Assembly (NCBI GenBank): GCA_036676475.1
Contig: JAKFCU010000102.1
Location: forward strand, 1-64,000
Length of the DNA: 64,000 nucleotides
Direction of reading: 5' to 3'
From: LC029 sp036676475
GTDB lineage: Bacteria; Bacillota; Bacilli; Aneurinibacillales; RAOX-1
Positions 40,666-50,106 of this stretch are shown in pieces. A program made the translations under genes and the position numbers. The notes beneath the pieces were generated by a model. The model worked only from the letters and a program-made list of their open reading frames with translations. It was not told where the DNA came from and searched no databases. Numbering within the stretch: position 1 is the stretch's first letter; every line of letters begins with the position of its first letter.

Positions 40666-40881
40666 TTAATGACCTAAAATTAACGCAATGATCTGCGAAA
40701 TCCCTAAATCGATAACCGCAAAGAATAGAGCAATAAGCGTCACAGTCACAAGAACTACCACTGTATAACTGGTCAGTTCTTTACGATTGGGCCAGCGAAC
40801 CTTCTTCAGTTCTTGCCAAACATCGCGGAAAAAGACAGGCCATTGCTTAAATCCAGCACCTAATTTCGCTAAAAAACCCAC
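40666..40881 (-). CDS. secE: Preprotein translocase subunit SecE
   Basis: The 71-residue single-span protein of the SecYEG channel has the amphipathic segment FFRDVWQELKKVRWPNRKEL before the C-terminal membrane helix (TVVVLVTVTLIALFFAVIDL). The start is GTG 40881, after GGGGTG. The one-helix short form is typical of Firmicutes. Confidence 0.97.
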   Translation of the reverse strand: MGFLAKLGAGFKQWPVFFRDVWQELKKVRWPNRKELTSYTVVVLVTVTLIALFFAVIDLGISQIIALILGH

Positions 40882-40911
40882 AGCGACACCCCCAATACAC
40901 TGAGCCTATAG

Positions 40912-41061
40912 TTAGCGAGTTTCACGATGAGCAGTATGTCCATTGCAAAACTTGCAAAACTTCTTCATCTCAATGCGGTCTGGATGGTTGCGCTTATTCT
41001 TACCTGTGGTGTAGTTACGTTGCTTACACTCGGTGCACGCTAAAGTTACGATAACCCGCAT
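40912..41061 (-). CDS. rpmG: 50S ribosomal protein L33 (zinc-containing form)
   Basis: The 49-residue protein starts MRVIVTLACTECKQRNYTT at ATG 41061, after GGGAGG. The four cysteines C9, C12, C36 and C39 form the zinc ribbon, so this is the C+ paralogue and would be zinc-dependent. It precedes secE by 30 bp. Confidence 0.97.
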   Translation of the reverse strand: MRVIVTLACTECKQRNYTTGKNKRNHPDRIEMKKFCKFCNGHTAHRETR

Positions 41062-41353
41062 GATGTTACACCTCCCACACTTAATCTTTACCCAAAATGG
41101 GTATAAACCCTTCGATCCATCAATCAATCAAAAGGGAGCTTCAATAAACCACATCGACAATCCTATATCATAACAGGTAAAACCAGCTACTTGCACAGCT
41201 ACCCTAAAAACTTTAGCATATGCTCAATACCCATGTCAAGGGAAATGTCAATATCTCCTGTGTGGTTTTTTCCAATTCATCGATTTAAGGATTAATTGAT
41301 CATGACTGTTCACCATCATTATTAACTGATTTATCCAAGAAAATAATGCAAAA
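41062..41353 (-). other. Region upstream of rpmG-secE-nusG
   Basis: No gene is seen. On the minus strand two TTGACA hexamers (41251-41246 and 41239-41234) may serve as -35 boxes. The second has a weak CTAAAG at 17 bp. A degenerate copy of the interspersed repeat (GCTACTTGCACAGC, 41186-41199) overlaps this area. Confidence 0.4.
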
Positions 41354-41404
41354 AAATAAAACCTTATCTCCCGTTATTTACCAAAAGAAGATAAGGTTTT
41401 ATTT
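41354..41404 (-). terminator. Terminator of sigH
   Basis: On the minus strand AAAACCTTATCT and AGATAAGGTTTT pair across about 18 nt and are followed by ATTTTTTT. The left arm overlaps the last sigH codons. Confidence 0.85.
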
Positions 41405-42058
41405 CAATATCGATATTTCCCTAATTTCCAGATACTTCTCCAATTTGCGCTTCACCCGCTGTAAAGCATTATCAATGGATTTGACATGGCGATCTAAATC
41501 AACCGCGATTTCTTGATAGGATCTCCCATCCAGATAGAGTGACAACACTTGTCGTTCCAGATCGCTAAGGATCTGCGCCATCTTATCTTCAATATCATCA
41601 AACTTCTCTTGATTAATAAGCAGTTCTTCCGGATCGGTTACCCTATTTCCGCATATAACATCCAACAGAGTACGGTCAGAATCTTCATCATAAATCGGTT
41701 TGTCTAACGATACATAGGAATTAAGCGGTATATGTTTCTGCCGAGTGGCGGTTTTTATAGCGGTAATTATTTGCCTGGTAATACATAATTCAGCAAATGC
41801 TTTAAACGAAGCAAGCTTGTCCCCACGAAAATCGCGTATGGCCTTAAACAGGCCAATCATGCCTTCCTGAACGATATCTTCACGATCTGCGCCAATAAGA
41901 AAATACGATCTTGCCTTAGCCCTTACGAAGTTCTTGTATTTATAAATAAGATATTCCAAGGCATCAGAATCGCCATCCTTTACCATATCAACAAGTTCTT
42001 CATCTGATATGTATCCATAGGTTGAAGGCAAATCTATATCCTTAAGGTCAACATTCAC
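41399..42058 (-). CDS. sigH: RNA polymerase sigma-H factor
   Basis: The 219-residue sigma-70 family factor directs early sporulation and competence genes. Region 2 is nearly invariant (NFVRAKARSYFLIGADREDI, VQEGMIGLFKAIRDFRGDKL, then TRQIITAIKTATRQKHIPLN), and region 4 has LSLYLDGRSYQEIAVDLDRH followed by KSIDNALQRVKRKL. I chose GTG 42058, 7 nt after GGAGG; the ATG three codons earlier directly abuts that sequence. It follows rae1 by about 90 bp. Confidence 0.97.
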   Translation of the reverse strand: MNVDLKDIDLPSTYGYISDEELVDMVKDGDSDALEYLIYKYKNFVRAKARSYFLIGADREDIVQEGMIGLFKAIRDFRGDKLASFKAFAELCITRQIITAIKTATRQKHIPLNSYVSLDKPIYDEDSDRTLLDVICGNRVTDPEELLINQEKFDDIEDKMAQILSDLERQVLSLYLDGRSYQEIAVDLDRHVKSIDNALQRVKRKLEKYLEIREISILK

Positions 42059-42149
42059 CAGCATCCCTCCGGGCTTCAGACGTAGCAACAGATATGACCA
42101 TTATACATTATGTAACCTTGGAACGTCAATAAACGGTTTACACAAGCGT

Positions 42150-42656
42150 TTACTGCCTTCTCCACTTTTCAAACAATTCGGCAATATCCCCCTTTAAGGG
42201 AATACCTGTCCGCAAAGGCTCATACTTGATTTGATTGGCTTTTTGCCGGATCGATTTCTTTGCTTTTTCGATATCTTCCAGCAACTCTCTTGCTGATTTC
42301 CGCAGCGCTCCATATCCAAAGGATACACTCTGCTCCGTAGAGTCTGAAGTAGCCACGGTTATTCTCTTTTTATTAGATCCCCACTTTTTCACCAATCGCT
42401 CAATCATTTCATCTGCGGTTTCATTCTCTTTTGTGTAATAAATCTCTACTCTATACTCCTTTATTTTCCTCCCCATACCCGGAACCTGGTGAGCATCAAA
42501 TACCACAACGATCTTTAACCCTGAATAAACCTGGTATTCCGATAAGATCTGAAGTAATTGATCACGCGCTCTACCCAACTCTTTCTTTTTCAGATCCACT
42601 AATTGGGGCCAGGCACCAATTATATTGTAGCCGTCAACAATAAGAAGCTCTTCCAT
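42150..42656 (-). CDS. rae1: NYN-domain ribosome-associated endoribonuclease
   Basis: The 168-residue protein (YacP) has the PIN-like NYN fold, opening LLIVDGYNIIGAWPQ with the catalytic D8 and carrying VVFDAHQV and ADEMIERLV acidic positions. The Bacillus Rae1 homologue cleaves mRNA in the ribosomal A site. It lies between rlmB and sigH in the canonical order, with GAGGAG close to the ATG. Confidence 0.93.
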   Translation of the reverse strand: MEELLIVDGYNIIGAWPQLVDLKKKELGRARDQLLQILSEYQVYSGLKIVVVFDAHQVPGMGRKIKEYRVEIYYTKENETADEMIERLVKKWGSNKKRITVATSDSTEQSVSFGYGALRKSARELLEDIEKAKKSIRQKANQIKYEPLRTGIPLKGDIAELFEKWRRQ

Positions 42657-42672
42657 TTCTCCTCAGGTCCTG

Positions 42673-43425
42673 TTAAACTCGTACGGCAACGGGGTGCCTT
42701 TGTCTAAATACCTCAAACATCAAGAGTGCTCCTGCCACAGAGGCATTCAACGATGTCACATGACCAACCATCGGCAGTCGAACTGTAAAATCACAGGTCT
42801 CCTTGACCAATCGGCTCATGCCCTTTCCTTCACTTCCAATAATCAAACCAATTGGCATATCATACTTAGCCTGTCGAAAATCTTGCTCGCCTGATGCATC
42901 CGTTCCTGCCATCCAAACTCCTTTTTCCTTCAGCTCCTCCATCGTGCGCACGATATTGGTGACGCGGGCGACAGGAACATATTCCATAGCTCCTGCAGAT
43001 GATTTGGCTACCGTTGAGGTAAGCCCCACCGCTCTTCGTTTGGGGATAATAACTCCGTGGGCACCTACCACATCAGCGGTACGCAAAATGGATCCTAAAT
43101 TATGTGGATCTTCAATCTCATCTAAAATTAAGAGAAACGCAGGTTCTCCCTTCTCTTCTGCTTTCTTTAAAATATCCTCTACTTCTACATAATCATAAGC
43201 AGCAGCAAAAGCGATAACACCTTGATGCGTTTCTCCTTCTGCCACTTGATCTAGCTTTTTCTTAGGTACAAACTGAACTTGAATCTTCGCTTCCTTTGCC
43301 ATGCCGATAATTTGGTTCATTGGCCCCTTTAACGATCCCTCAGCAACCCAGATCTTATTGACAGAACGGCCGGAACGCAGAATTTCGAGTACAGGGTTTT
43401 TCCCGACAATGTATTCTTCATTCAT
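42673..43425 (-). CDS. rlmB: 23S rRNA (guanosine-2'-O)-methyltransferase RlmB
   Basis: The 250-residue SPOUT/TrmH-family enzyme methylates G2251 of 23S rRNA. It has an N-terminal substrate-binding domain (EEYIVGKNPVLEILRSGRSV), then the trefoil-knot motifs LILDEIEDPHNLGSILRTAD, IIGSEGKGMSRLV and VGHVTSLNASVAGALLMFE. ATG 43425 overlaps the mrnC stop by 8 nt, indicating coupling. Additional in-frame starts nearby are possible. Confidence 0.95.
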   Translation of the reverse strand: MNEEYIVGKNPVLEILRSGRSVNKIWVAEGSLKGPMNQIIGMAKEAKIQVQFVPKKKLDQVAEGETHQGVIAFAAAYDYVEVEDILKKAEEKGEPAFLLILDEIEDPHNLGSILRTADVVGAHGVIIPKRRAVGLTSTVAKSSAGAMEYVPVARVTNIVRTMEELKEKGVWMAGTDASGEQDFRQAKYDMPIGLIIGSEGKGMSRLVKETCDFTVRLPMVGHVTSLNASVAGALLMFEVFRQRHPVAVRV

Positions 43426-43840
43426 TTGCATCACCCGCTTCGATTATAGTCACTATTTTGGAAATAAGTATATAGAGTCTTTCCCTCTGCCCTGTTAAAT
43501 ACAAATAGCCAAGCAAGCATTCCAATCCCGAGCTATTCCGATACTCTATGACATCGGCATTTTTGGGGATCGTACCTGACTTTGCATTCCTTCCTCTTTT
43601 CACAAACCAAACCTCATCTTCCGTCAACTCTTCTTTTAGGGTGAACAAGACTTTAGATTGTGCTTTGGCCGATACATAATGGGTAGCCAATCGATGGAGC
43701 TGGTGGGGCTTTCCCACCTGCTTGCGAATCAAATGCGCCCGAACAAATACTTCCAGCACCGAGTCCCCCATGTACGCCAACGTAAGAGGATTTAACAGTT
43801 TGGGATCTGATGTCATTCTTTCTTCATTAGGGAATATCAT
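43418..43840 (-). CDS. mrnC: Mini-ribonuclease III
   Basis: The 140-residue RNase III-type catalytic domain lacks a dsRNA-binding domain. LNPLTLAYMGDSVLEVFVRAH is the signature with the active-site acidic pair. It matures 23S rRNA ends in Bacillus. The start is 1 nt after the cysS stop. Confidence 0.95.
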   Translation of the reverse strand: MIFPNEERMTSDPKLLNPLTLAYMGDSVLEVFVRAHLIRKQVGKPHQLHRLATHYVSAKAQSKVLFTLKEELTEDEVWFVKRGRNAKSGTIPKNADVIEYRNSSGLECLLGYLYLTGQRERLYILISKIVTIIEAGDANE

Positions 43841-43841
43841 C

Positions 43842-45236
43842 TTATTTCCTTCTCCACCTTACACCCTGAGGAGTATCCTCCAGTATGATCCCTTTCCTGA
43901 TTAACAAATCGCGAATTTCATCCGCACGAGCAAAGTTTCTTGATTTACGAGCTTGGGTGCGCTCTAGGATCAACCCTTCTATTTCATCATCCAACAAATC
44001 TGTCTCCGCTTTAACGAAAGGCAATCCTAATACTTCACCAAATTCCTTAAATAAATCTAAATAGATTTGAATTCCGGCTGCTGATACTTTCTCGTTCCGT
44101 AAATATTGATTGGATTCTCTTACCCACTCAAACACAATCGCTAAAGCATCCGCTGTGTTAAAATCTTGGTCCATGGTTTCCTGGAACTTGATCCGGTATT
44201 GTTCCTGTTTTTCCATTTCATCATGATGTTCCGCTGTGGCTGCACTTTTACGATGCTCTAAGTTGCTAACAGCCGTCTGAATTCTTTCCCATCCGTTTCG
44301 CGCTTGCTCAAGCTGATCCTCATTGAAATGGATCGGATTGCGATAATGAGCACCTAGCATAAAGAAACGGAGAATCTCAGGTGATATCTTCTCACGAAGA
44401 TCCTTAACCAAAACAAAGTTGCCAAGAGATTTAGACATTTTTTCATTATCTATATTAATATACCCGTTATGCATCCAATATTTCGCCATCTGTTTTTCGG
44501 TTAGCGCTTCAGTTTGGGCAATCTCATTTTCATGATGAGGAAAAATTAAATCATGGCCCCCTCCGTGAATATCAAAGGTTTCCCCCAAATATTTCATGGA
44601 CATGGCAGAACATTCAATATGCCATCCCGGTCTCCCTTCTCCCCAAGGACTAGGCCAGTATATTTCTCCCGGCTTTGCCTTCTTCCATAAAGCAAAGTCT
44701 AGCGGGTTATCCTTCTGTTCGTTGACCGCAATTCGTGCGCCTACCTGGAGCTCATCGATATTTTGTTGAGATAGCTTTCCATAATCAGCAAATTGGCTAG
44801 TTCGGAAATACACATCTCCTCCAGATTCGTAAGCTGCTCCTTTTTCAATGAGCTTTTTAATAAAGTCAATAATCTCTGTAATATGTTCAGATACCCTTGG
44901 ATGCCCATCAGCCTCTTTGACTCCAAGCGCTCGAACATCTTGTTTATAAGCATCAATAAATTGATCGGCGACTTCCGGAACCGTTTGGCCTGTTTCTTCT
45001 GCTTTACGAATCAGCTTATCATCCACATCCGTAAAATTCTGAATATAGGTCACTTCATATTGACGATACTCCAAATACCTTCTTACTACATCAAAAAAGA
45101 TAGCGGGTCTAGCATTGCCGATATGAATATAGTTATAGACCGTCGGACCGCAAACATACATTTTAACCTTTCCTGGTTGTAAAGGAACAAAAGGTTCTTT
45201 CTGTTTTGTCAATGTATTATAAAGTTGAATGCTCAT
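43842..45236 (-). CDS. cysS: Cysteinyl-tRNA synthetase
   Basis: The 464-residue class I synthetase starts MSIQLYNTLTKQKEPFVPLQ at ATG 45236, with AAAGGAGG 11 nt upstream. The HIGH motif is HIGN within YIHIGNARPA; the zinc site includes C28 and the WHIECSAMSMKYLG cysteine plus histidines of HGGGHDLIFPHHENE; KMSKS is exact. It overlaps the end of cysE by 20 nt, so the two are coupled under the shared T-box. Confidence 0.98.
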   Translation of the reverse strand: MSIQLYNTLTKQKEPFVPLQPGKVKMYVCGPTVYNYIHIGNARPAIFFDVVRRYLEYRQYEVTYIQNFTDVDDKLIRKAEETGQTVPEVADQFIDAYKQDVRALGVKEADGHPRVSEHITEIIDFIKKLIEKGAAYESGGDVYFRTSQFADYGKLSQQNIDELQVGARIAVNEQKDNPLDFALWKKAKPGEIYWPSPWGEGRPGWHIECSAMSMKYLGETFDIHGGGHDLIFPHHENEIAQTEALTEKQMAKYWMHNGYINIDNEKMSKSLGNFVLVKDLREKISPEILRFFMLGAHYRNPIHFNEDQLEQARNGWERIQTAVSNLEHRKSAATAEHHDEMEKQEQYRIKFQETMDQDFNTADALAIVFEWVRESNQYLRNEKVSAAGIQIYLDLFKEFGEVLGLPFVKAETDLLDDEIEGLILERTQARKSRNFARADEIRDLLIRKGIILEDTPQGVRWRRK

Positions 45237-45882
45237 TTCGTTCGAGTCCTCCTTTAACTTCCTCAAGCTTCTGTTTTAATTCATCTATCTCTTGTTGCAT
45301 CGATCGGATCATTTCCGCAACAGGGTCTGGTAAATTCACTTGATCCAAATCATTGGTCACTTTCACTCCATTTTGAGCGACAATTCTGCCCGGAATACCG
45401 ACCACCGTTGAATTAGGCGGAACCTCTTGAAGCACAACCGATCCGGCTCCAATCTTGGAGTTATCTCCAATATTCATCGAACCAAGCACTTTAGCACCCG
45501 ATGCAATCAACACATTGTTCCCAATGGTAGGATGCCTTTTTCCCTTTTCTTTTCCTGTTCCCCCTAAGGTTACACCCTGATAGAGGGTAACATTATCTCC
45601 TATCTCACAGGTTTCCCCAATCACAACGCCCATCCCATGATCAATAAATAAATTTTTCCCAATCACAGCTCCCGGGTGAATCTCAATCCCCGTAATGAAT
45701 CGGGCAATTTGTGAAATTATTCGTGCAAATGTATACCACTTGCATTTCCAAAACCATCGGCTCATTCGATGAAACCAAATGGCATGTAACCCGGAATAAG
45801 TCAAAATGACTTCCAGGGAACTCCGCGCAGCCGGATCACGGTCAAATACAGCTTGAATATCTTCTTTCAACATCTTAATCAT
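45217..45882 (-). CDS. cysE: Serine O-acetyltransferase
   Basis: The 221-residue enzyme acetylates serine as the first step of cysteine synthesis. It has a short helical N-terminal domain and the left-handed beta-helix hexapeptide repeats (IHPGAVIGKNLFIDHGMGVV, IGETCEIGDNVTLYQGVTLG, NVLIASGAKVLGSMNIGDNS). H in DHGMGVVIGET is the catalytic-type histidine. Linking synthesis of cysteine with its tRNA charging under one T-box is typical of bacilli. Confidence 0.97.
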   Translation of the reverse strand: MIKMLKEDIQAVFDRDPAARSSLEVILTYSGLHAIWFHRMSRWFWKCKWYTFARIISQIARFITGIEIHPGAVIGKNLFIDHGMGVVIGETCEIGDNVTLYQGVTLGGTGKEKGKRHPTIGNNVLIASGAKVLGSMNIGDNSKIGAGSVVLQEVPPNSTVVGIPGRIVAQNGVKVTNDLDQVNLPDPVAEMIRSMQQEIDELKQKLEEVKGGLERNEHSTL

Positions 45883-45912
45883 GAATGAGAAACACCCCTT
45901 TCTTTTATTTTA

Positions 45913-46205
45913 GATACGGAAAAACCGTCTCCAAAGCCAACTAGGCTTCAGAGACGGTTCCCCGTGGTTCCACTCTGCTTAGAATGAGACTGACCCTTCG
46001 CTTTTGAGTCAGCCTTATTCTCGCTCTTGATCCTTGGTAACGGTAGGTCATCCGGTTCCACTTACTCATCTATTCCAGATTTTCAGCAAACGACTCCCAG
46101 GGGCACTTCCAGGAAATCGTTCGTAAACTGCTTTCAGCCATGGGCAGTTCTCTCTGTAACAAACTAGTATTCCTGTACTCTTCCTGTTCTTTGCCTTTTA
46201 TCATT
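45913..46205 (-). ncRNA. Cysteine T-box riboswitch (leader of cysE-cysS)
   Basis: The minus strand has the T-box sequence GAGTGGAACCACGGGG (45975-45960). The terminator arms AACCGTCTC and GAGACGGTT around a GAAGCC/GGCTT stem, with a TTTTTC tail, lie at 45959-45918. About 100 nt from the 5' end a TGC triplet (46105-46103), in AAGTGCCCCTGGG, is a plausible cysteine specifier. It lies between gltX and cysE. I did not resolve all stem I elements. Confidence 0.9.
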
Positions 46206-46236
46206 TTATACCGGGCATAATATGCTTGTAGCTTTT

Positions 46237-47694
46237 TTATTGTATGAATGCTTTTAGACGATTAGATACTTTTTCTTTCCCTAAAAGGGATAACGTTTCA
46301 TTTAAATCACGACCATGAGACTGTCCTGTAGTGGCTACCCGAACAGGCATAAACAAAGCTTTCCCCTTCTGGCCTGTGCTCTTCTGAACGGTTTTTAACG
46401 CTTGCTTGATGTCATCCGCTGAGAATTCCGACGAATTCTGGATTTCTTCATAAAATGCCTTCAAAACTGTAGGGACTTGCTCTTCCGCCAATATTTGACG
46501 TGCTTCTTCACCGTATTCTATCTCATTTCGGATAAAAAGAGAAGCTAATTCTGCAATTTCTGCCGCATAGGAAAGCTGTTCTTGATACAGGGCCACCAAT
46601 TTCTTTGCCCACTCCAACTGTTCAGCAGTTGGTTCCTCTGGCAAAAAGCCCGCTTCTTTAAAATGAGGCAGACATAACTCGAAGATCCGCTCAACAGGTT
46701 GTTGTTTAATATAGTGATTGTTCATCCACTTGAGCTTTTCTTGGTCAAATACGGATGGGGACTTTGATACTCTAGACAGGGAAAACTGCTCAACCACCTG
46801 TTCCTTCGTGAAAATTTCCTCTTCCCCTTCTGGAGACCACCCGAGAAGAACAAGAAAATTAAGTAAAGCCTCAGGAAGATAGCCGAGATCACGATATTGC
46901 TCCACGAATTGAACCACAGTTTCATCCCGTTTACTCATTTTCTGACGGTCTTTATTGAGAATCAAGGCCACATGAGCAAAGTCGGGAGTTTCAAATCCGA
47001 GTGCTTCATAGATCATCAATTGTCTAGGCGTATTGGAAAGATGCTCTTCCCCGCGAATCACATGAGTGATTTTCATCAAGTGATCATCTACAGTTACCGC
47101 AAAATTGTAGGTTGGAATCCCGTCCGGCCGAGCAATCACAAAATCTCCAATCCCATTCGATTCAAAAGTGACATGGCCCCGGATGTGATCCTTGACGATA
47201 TACTCTCGATCTTCTAGAACTCTGAAACGTACAGAAGGCTTGCGTCCTTCTTGTTCAAATTGAGTCTTTTGTTCTGGTGTAAGATGACGGCATCTTCCCT
47301 GATACTTCGGCACTTCTCCTTTAGCCTTTTGCTCTTCCCGGTCTTTATCCAGCTCTTCTGGCGTGCAGTAGCAATAATAAGCCTTTTCCTCTTCCAATAA
47401 CTGTTGGATATGATTTCGATAAATATCCAAGCGATCCATAGAACGATAAGGAGCGTACGGTCCGCCTACATCAATACTTTCATCCCATTCGATACCTAAC
47501 CAGCGCATGCTCGACATGAGCTTCGCCTCTGCTGTTTCTACATTACGTTGTTGGTCCGTGTCCTCAATTCGGATAATAAATTTTCCTCCTTGATTACGAG
47601 CGTATAAATAGTTAAACAAGGCAGATCTTGCTCCGCCGATATGTAAATGTCCAGTCGGACTTGGTGCAAATCGTACACGAACATCCTTGGCCAT
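46237..47694 (-). CDS. gltX: Glutamyl-tRNA synthetase
   Basis: The 485-residue class I synthetase starts MAKDVRVRFAPSPTGHLHIG at ATG 47694. HLHIGGARSALFNYLY is the HIGH region and KMSKRDE the KMSKS equivalent. A putative zinc-ribbon CYCTPEEL ... GRCRHL follows the acceptor-binding region. In bacilli the enzyme is generally non-discriminating and supplies Glu-tRNA(Gln) to GatCAB. It is followed by the cys T-box. Confidence 0.97.
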   Translation of the reverse strand: MAKDVRVRFAPSPTGHLHIGGARSALFNYLYARNQGGKFIIRIEDTDQQRNVETAEAKLMSSMRWLGIEWDESIDVGGPYAPYRSMDRLDIYRNHIQQLLEEEKAYYCYCTPEELDKDREEQKAKGEVPKYQGRCRHLTPEQKTQFEQEGRKPSVRFRVLEDREYIVKDHIRGHVTFESNGIGDFVIARPDGIPTYNFAVTVDDHLMKITHVIRGEEHLSNTPRQLMIYEALGFETPDFAHVALILNKDRQKMSKRDETVVQFVEQYRDLGYLPEALLNFLVLLGWSPEGEEEIFTKEQVVEQFSLSRVSKSPSVFDQEKLKWMNNHYIKQQPVERIFELCLPHFKEAGFLPEEPTAEQLEWAKKLVALYQEQLSYAAEIAELASLFIRNEIEYGEEARQILAEEQVPTVLKAFYEEIQNSSEFSADDIKQALKTVQKSTGQKGKALFMPVRVATTGQSHGRDLNETLSLLGKEKVSNRLKAFIQ

Positions 47695-47768
47695 GATCCC
47701 TAACACCTTCCTTTTTCTATCTTCGAGAACCCATTATAGCATAGACAGATCGAATTTTCTTTTACTTT

Positions 47769-48242
47769 CTACTTTCCGAGCAGGACTGCAGCTTGGGCGG
47801 CAATGCCCTCTCCCCGTCCAGTAAATCCTAGCTTTTCCGTTGTTGTCGCCTTTACATTCACTTGCTCTTGGTTTACCTCAAGCAGGTTAGCAATGACTTG
47901 CTTCATATCTGGGATGTACGCAGCCATTTTCGGTTTTTGAGCAATAATCGTACAATCCAAATTCACGATTTTATAATCCTTCTGCTTCATCAATTCCACC
48001 ACATGGCTTAACAGTACCTTGCTATCTACTCCTTTATAAGCCTCATCGGTATCTGGAAAGTGTTTTCCTATATCCCCTTCACCCAATGCTCCAAGTACAG
48101 CATCGGTAATCGCATGCAGCAGAACATCGGCATCGGAATGACCAAGTAGTCCTTTTTCATAGGGGATTTGAATCCCGCCAATAATCAAATCTCGATCTAC
48201 GGCAAATTGATGAACGTCAAACCCTTGTCCAATTCGAAACAT
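47769..48242 (-). CDS. ispF: 2-C-methyl-D-erythritol 2,4-cyclodiphosphate synthase
   Basis: The 157-residue MEP-pathway enzyme forms MEcPP. It starts MFRIGQGFDVHQF with the zinc ligands D8 and H10, then GLLGHSDADVLLHAITDAVLGA and the C-terminal TTTEKLGFTGRGEGIAAQA. It starts 3 nt after the ispD stop, giving an ispD-ispF pair. Confidence 0.98.
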   Translation of the reverse strand: MFRIGQGFDVHQFAVDRDLIIGGIQIPYEKGLLGHSDADVLLHAITDAVLGALGEGDIGKHFPDTDEAYKGVDSKVLLSHVVELMKQKDYKIVNLDCTIIAQKPKMAAYIPDMKQVIANLLEVNQEQVNVKATTTEKLGFTGRGEGIAAQAAVLLGK

Positions 48243-48245
48243 ACC

Positions 48246-48923
48246 TTAACCCCGTTTCTTCTCCAATATTGATTCCCCAAGCTTCAAATCATCTGGGGTA
48301 GTTAACTTTATATTGGTATACTCACCCTCTACAACCTTGACCTTCATCCCGGTCCACTCCATCAGCATGGCATCATCAGTCCCTAAAAATCCTTTTTCCA
48401 CTGCCTTCTGATGCACGTCAAGAATAGCAGACAGAAGAAAAGCTTGTGGCGTTTGAACAGCCCACAAGCTTTGGCGAGGAGGAGTCGAGATTACTTCCCT
48501 CTTTTCATCCACGATTTTTATCGTGTCTTTCACAGGGACAGCAGGGATGGCTGCCCCCGTTTCCATTGCTTGATCCATGATCGTTCGAATCATTTGCTCT
48601 GACGAAAAAGGCCTGGCAGCATCATGTATCAGAACATATTCTGCATGCTTTAAAGCCTGAAGCCCTAAAAATACACTCTCTTGACGCTCTGCTCCGCCAG
48701 GAACAACCACCACTTGAAACTCTTGTAAAAGCTCTTCTGTTCGCTCTATATCTTCATGATTGGTAACAACCACGATTTCCTTTATTTCAGCTATTTTCGT
48801 AAATAATTGAACGGAATGATATAAGACCGGTTTTCCCTGCAATTCAATAAACTGCTTCTTCTCAGAGGACTTCATTCTCTTCCCCTGACCTGCTGCTGCA
48901 ACGACAACTCCAAAACTCCCCAT
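48246..48923 (-). CDS. ispD: 2-C-methyl-D-erythritol 4-phosphate cytidylyltransferase
   Basis: The 225-residue MEP-pathway enzyme couples MEP to CTP. The nucleotide-binding motif VVVAAAGQGKRMKSSEKKQF and VLIHDAARPF, PVKDTIKIV and QTPQAF blocks are intact. It lies after yacL and before ispF. Confidence 0.98.
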   Translation of the reverse strand: MGSFGVVVAAAGQGKRMKSSEKKQFIELQGKPVLYHSVQLFTKIAEIKEIVVVTNHEDIERTEELLQEFQVVVVPGGAERQESVFLGLQALKHAEYVLIHDAARPFSSEQMIRTIMDQAMETGAAIPAVPVKDTIKIVDEKREVISTPPRQSLWAVQTPQAFLLSAILDVHQKAVEKGFLGTDDAMLMEWTGMKVKVVEGEYTNIKLTTPDDLKLGESILEKKRG

Positions 48924-48951
48924 AGTCTACCTCGTTCTATTTCAACCTGAA

Positions 48952-50046
48952 TTATAATGCCTTTTCTAACATTTTCGGCTTAGCAAATATCATTCTTCCT
49001 GCTGATGTTTGAAGCACACTGGTCACTAGGACATCGATATGCATTCCAATATAATCCCGGCCGCCTTCTACTACGATCATCGTGCCATCATCCAAATAGG
49101 CTACTCCTTGCCCATGCTCCTTACCATCCTTAATGAGCTGAACATTCATTTCCTCACCGGGAAGTACAACAGGCTTCACCGCATTGGCTAAATCATTAAT
49201 ATTTAAAACTTCCACTCCTTGCAGTTCGCATACTTTATTTAAGTTGAAATCATTAGTTACCACTTTTCCCAGCATAACTTTAGCCAATCTGACCAGCTTA
49301 CTATCCACTTCATGGATATCTTCAAAATCCTTTTCTTCAATTAAAACCTTGACCTTAAGCTCTTTTTGTATCCGATTGAGAATATCCAGACCTCTCCGGC
49401 CTCGATTTCTCTTTAACACATCCGAGGAATCCGCGATATGCTGCAGTTCTTCCAGTACAAATTGAGGAATGACAAGTGTGCCTTCAATGAATCCCGTTTT
49501 ACAAATATCAGCAATTCGCCCGTCTATGATGACACTCGTATCTAAAAGCTTGAAATCACCACTTCTCGGCTTATTTGCATTCTCTTCCTTTTTATTTTTG
49601 GAGAATCGTCCGATAGAGAATACAGACATCAATTCATCGCGTTTACGAAACCCCACCTGAAATCCCATATATCCCAATAGGCATGAGATAATGAGCGGAA
49701 GGAAATCGCCTATAATGGGCAGCGGAATGTAACTAAGCGGTAAGAATAGTAAGAACGCAACAATAAGACCAATAATAAGACCCATAGCACCAAACAACAC
49801 ATCCGTAATGGGCAACTTTAGTAATGCTTCTTCTCCCCAACGAATGGACTGAATGATATAATCAGCCAACCATGCAGACAGAAGAAAAAAGAAAAAAGCT
49901 CCAATAGCAGCGCTAATATAAGGACCCACTGTGGCTTCCCCAATATTTAAATAAGGGTCTAATAAGATAAATAAATCAGTGCCAAAGCGAAAGCCTATTC
50001 CGCCACCAATGATCACAAATAATAGCTGAATCAATCTTCTTATCAT
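48952..50046 (-). CDS. yacL: PIN/TRAM-domain membrane protein (YacL)
   Basis: The 364-residue protein has four N-terminal membrane helices (about 1-135), then a PIN domain (KLLDTSVIIDGRIADICKTG, ELQHIADSSDVLKRNRGRRG, VTNDFNLNKVCEL) with conserved acidic residues, and a C-terminal TRAM domain (QGVAYLDDGTMIVVEGGRDY). It is predicted to be a membrane-anchored RNase. Activity is inferred from domains. Confidence 0.93.
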   Translation of the reverse strand: MIRRLIQLLFVIIGGGIGFRFGTDLFILLDPYLNIGEATVGPYISAAIGAFFFFLLSAWLADYIIQSIRWGEEALLKLPITDVLFGAMGLIIGLIVAFLLFLPLSYIPLPIIGDFLPLIISCLLGYMGFQVGFRKRDELMSVFSIGRFSKNKKEENANKPRSGDFKLLDTSVIIDGRIADICKTGFIEGTLVIPQFVLEELQHIADSSDVLKRNRGRRGLDILNRIQKELKVKVLIEEKDFEDIHEVDSKLVRLAKVMLGKVVTNDFNLNKVCELQGVEVLNINDLANAVKPVVLPGEEMNVQLIKDGKEHGQGVAYLDDGTMIVVEGGRDYIGMHIDVLVTSVLQTSAGRMIFAKPKMLEKAL

Positions 50047-50106
50047 ACCTTCACCTCCTTTCTACATTATTGACCATTTTTTCAAATAAAAATCAGCGAA
50101 TTCTAT

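Noticed and set aside
41180..41235. Full copy of the interspersed repeat before rpmG
   Set aside because: Only the hairpin-1 part is recognisable and the second stem is poor, so it is mentioned but not counted as a copy.
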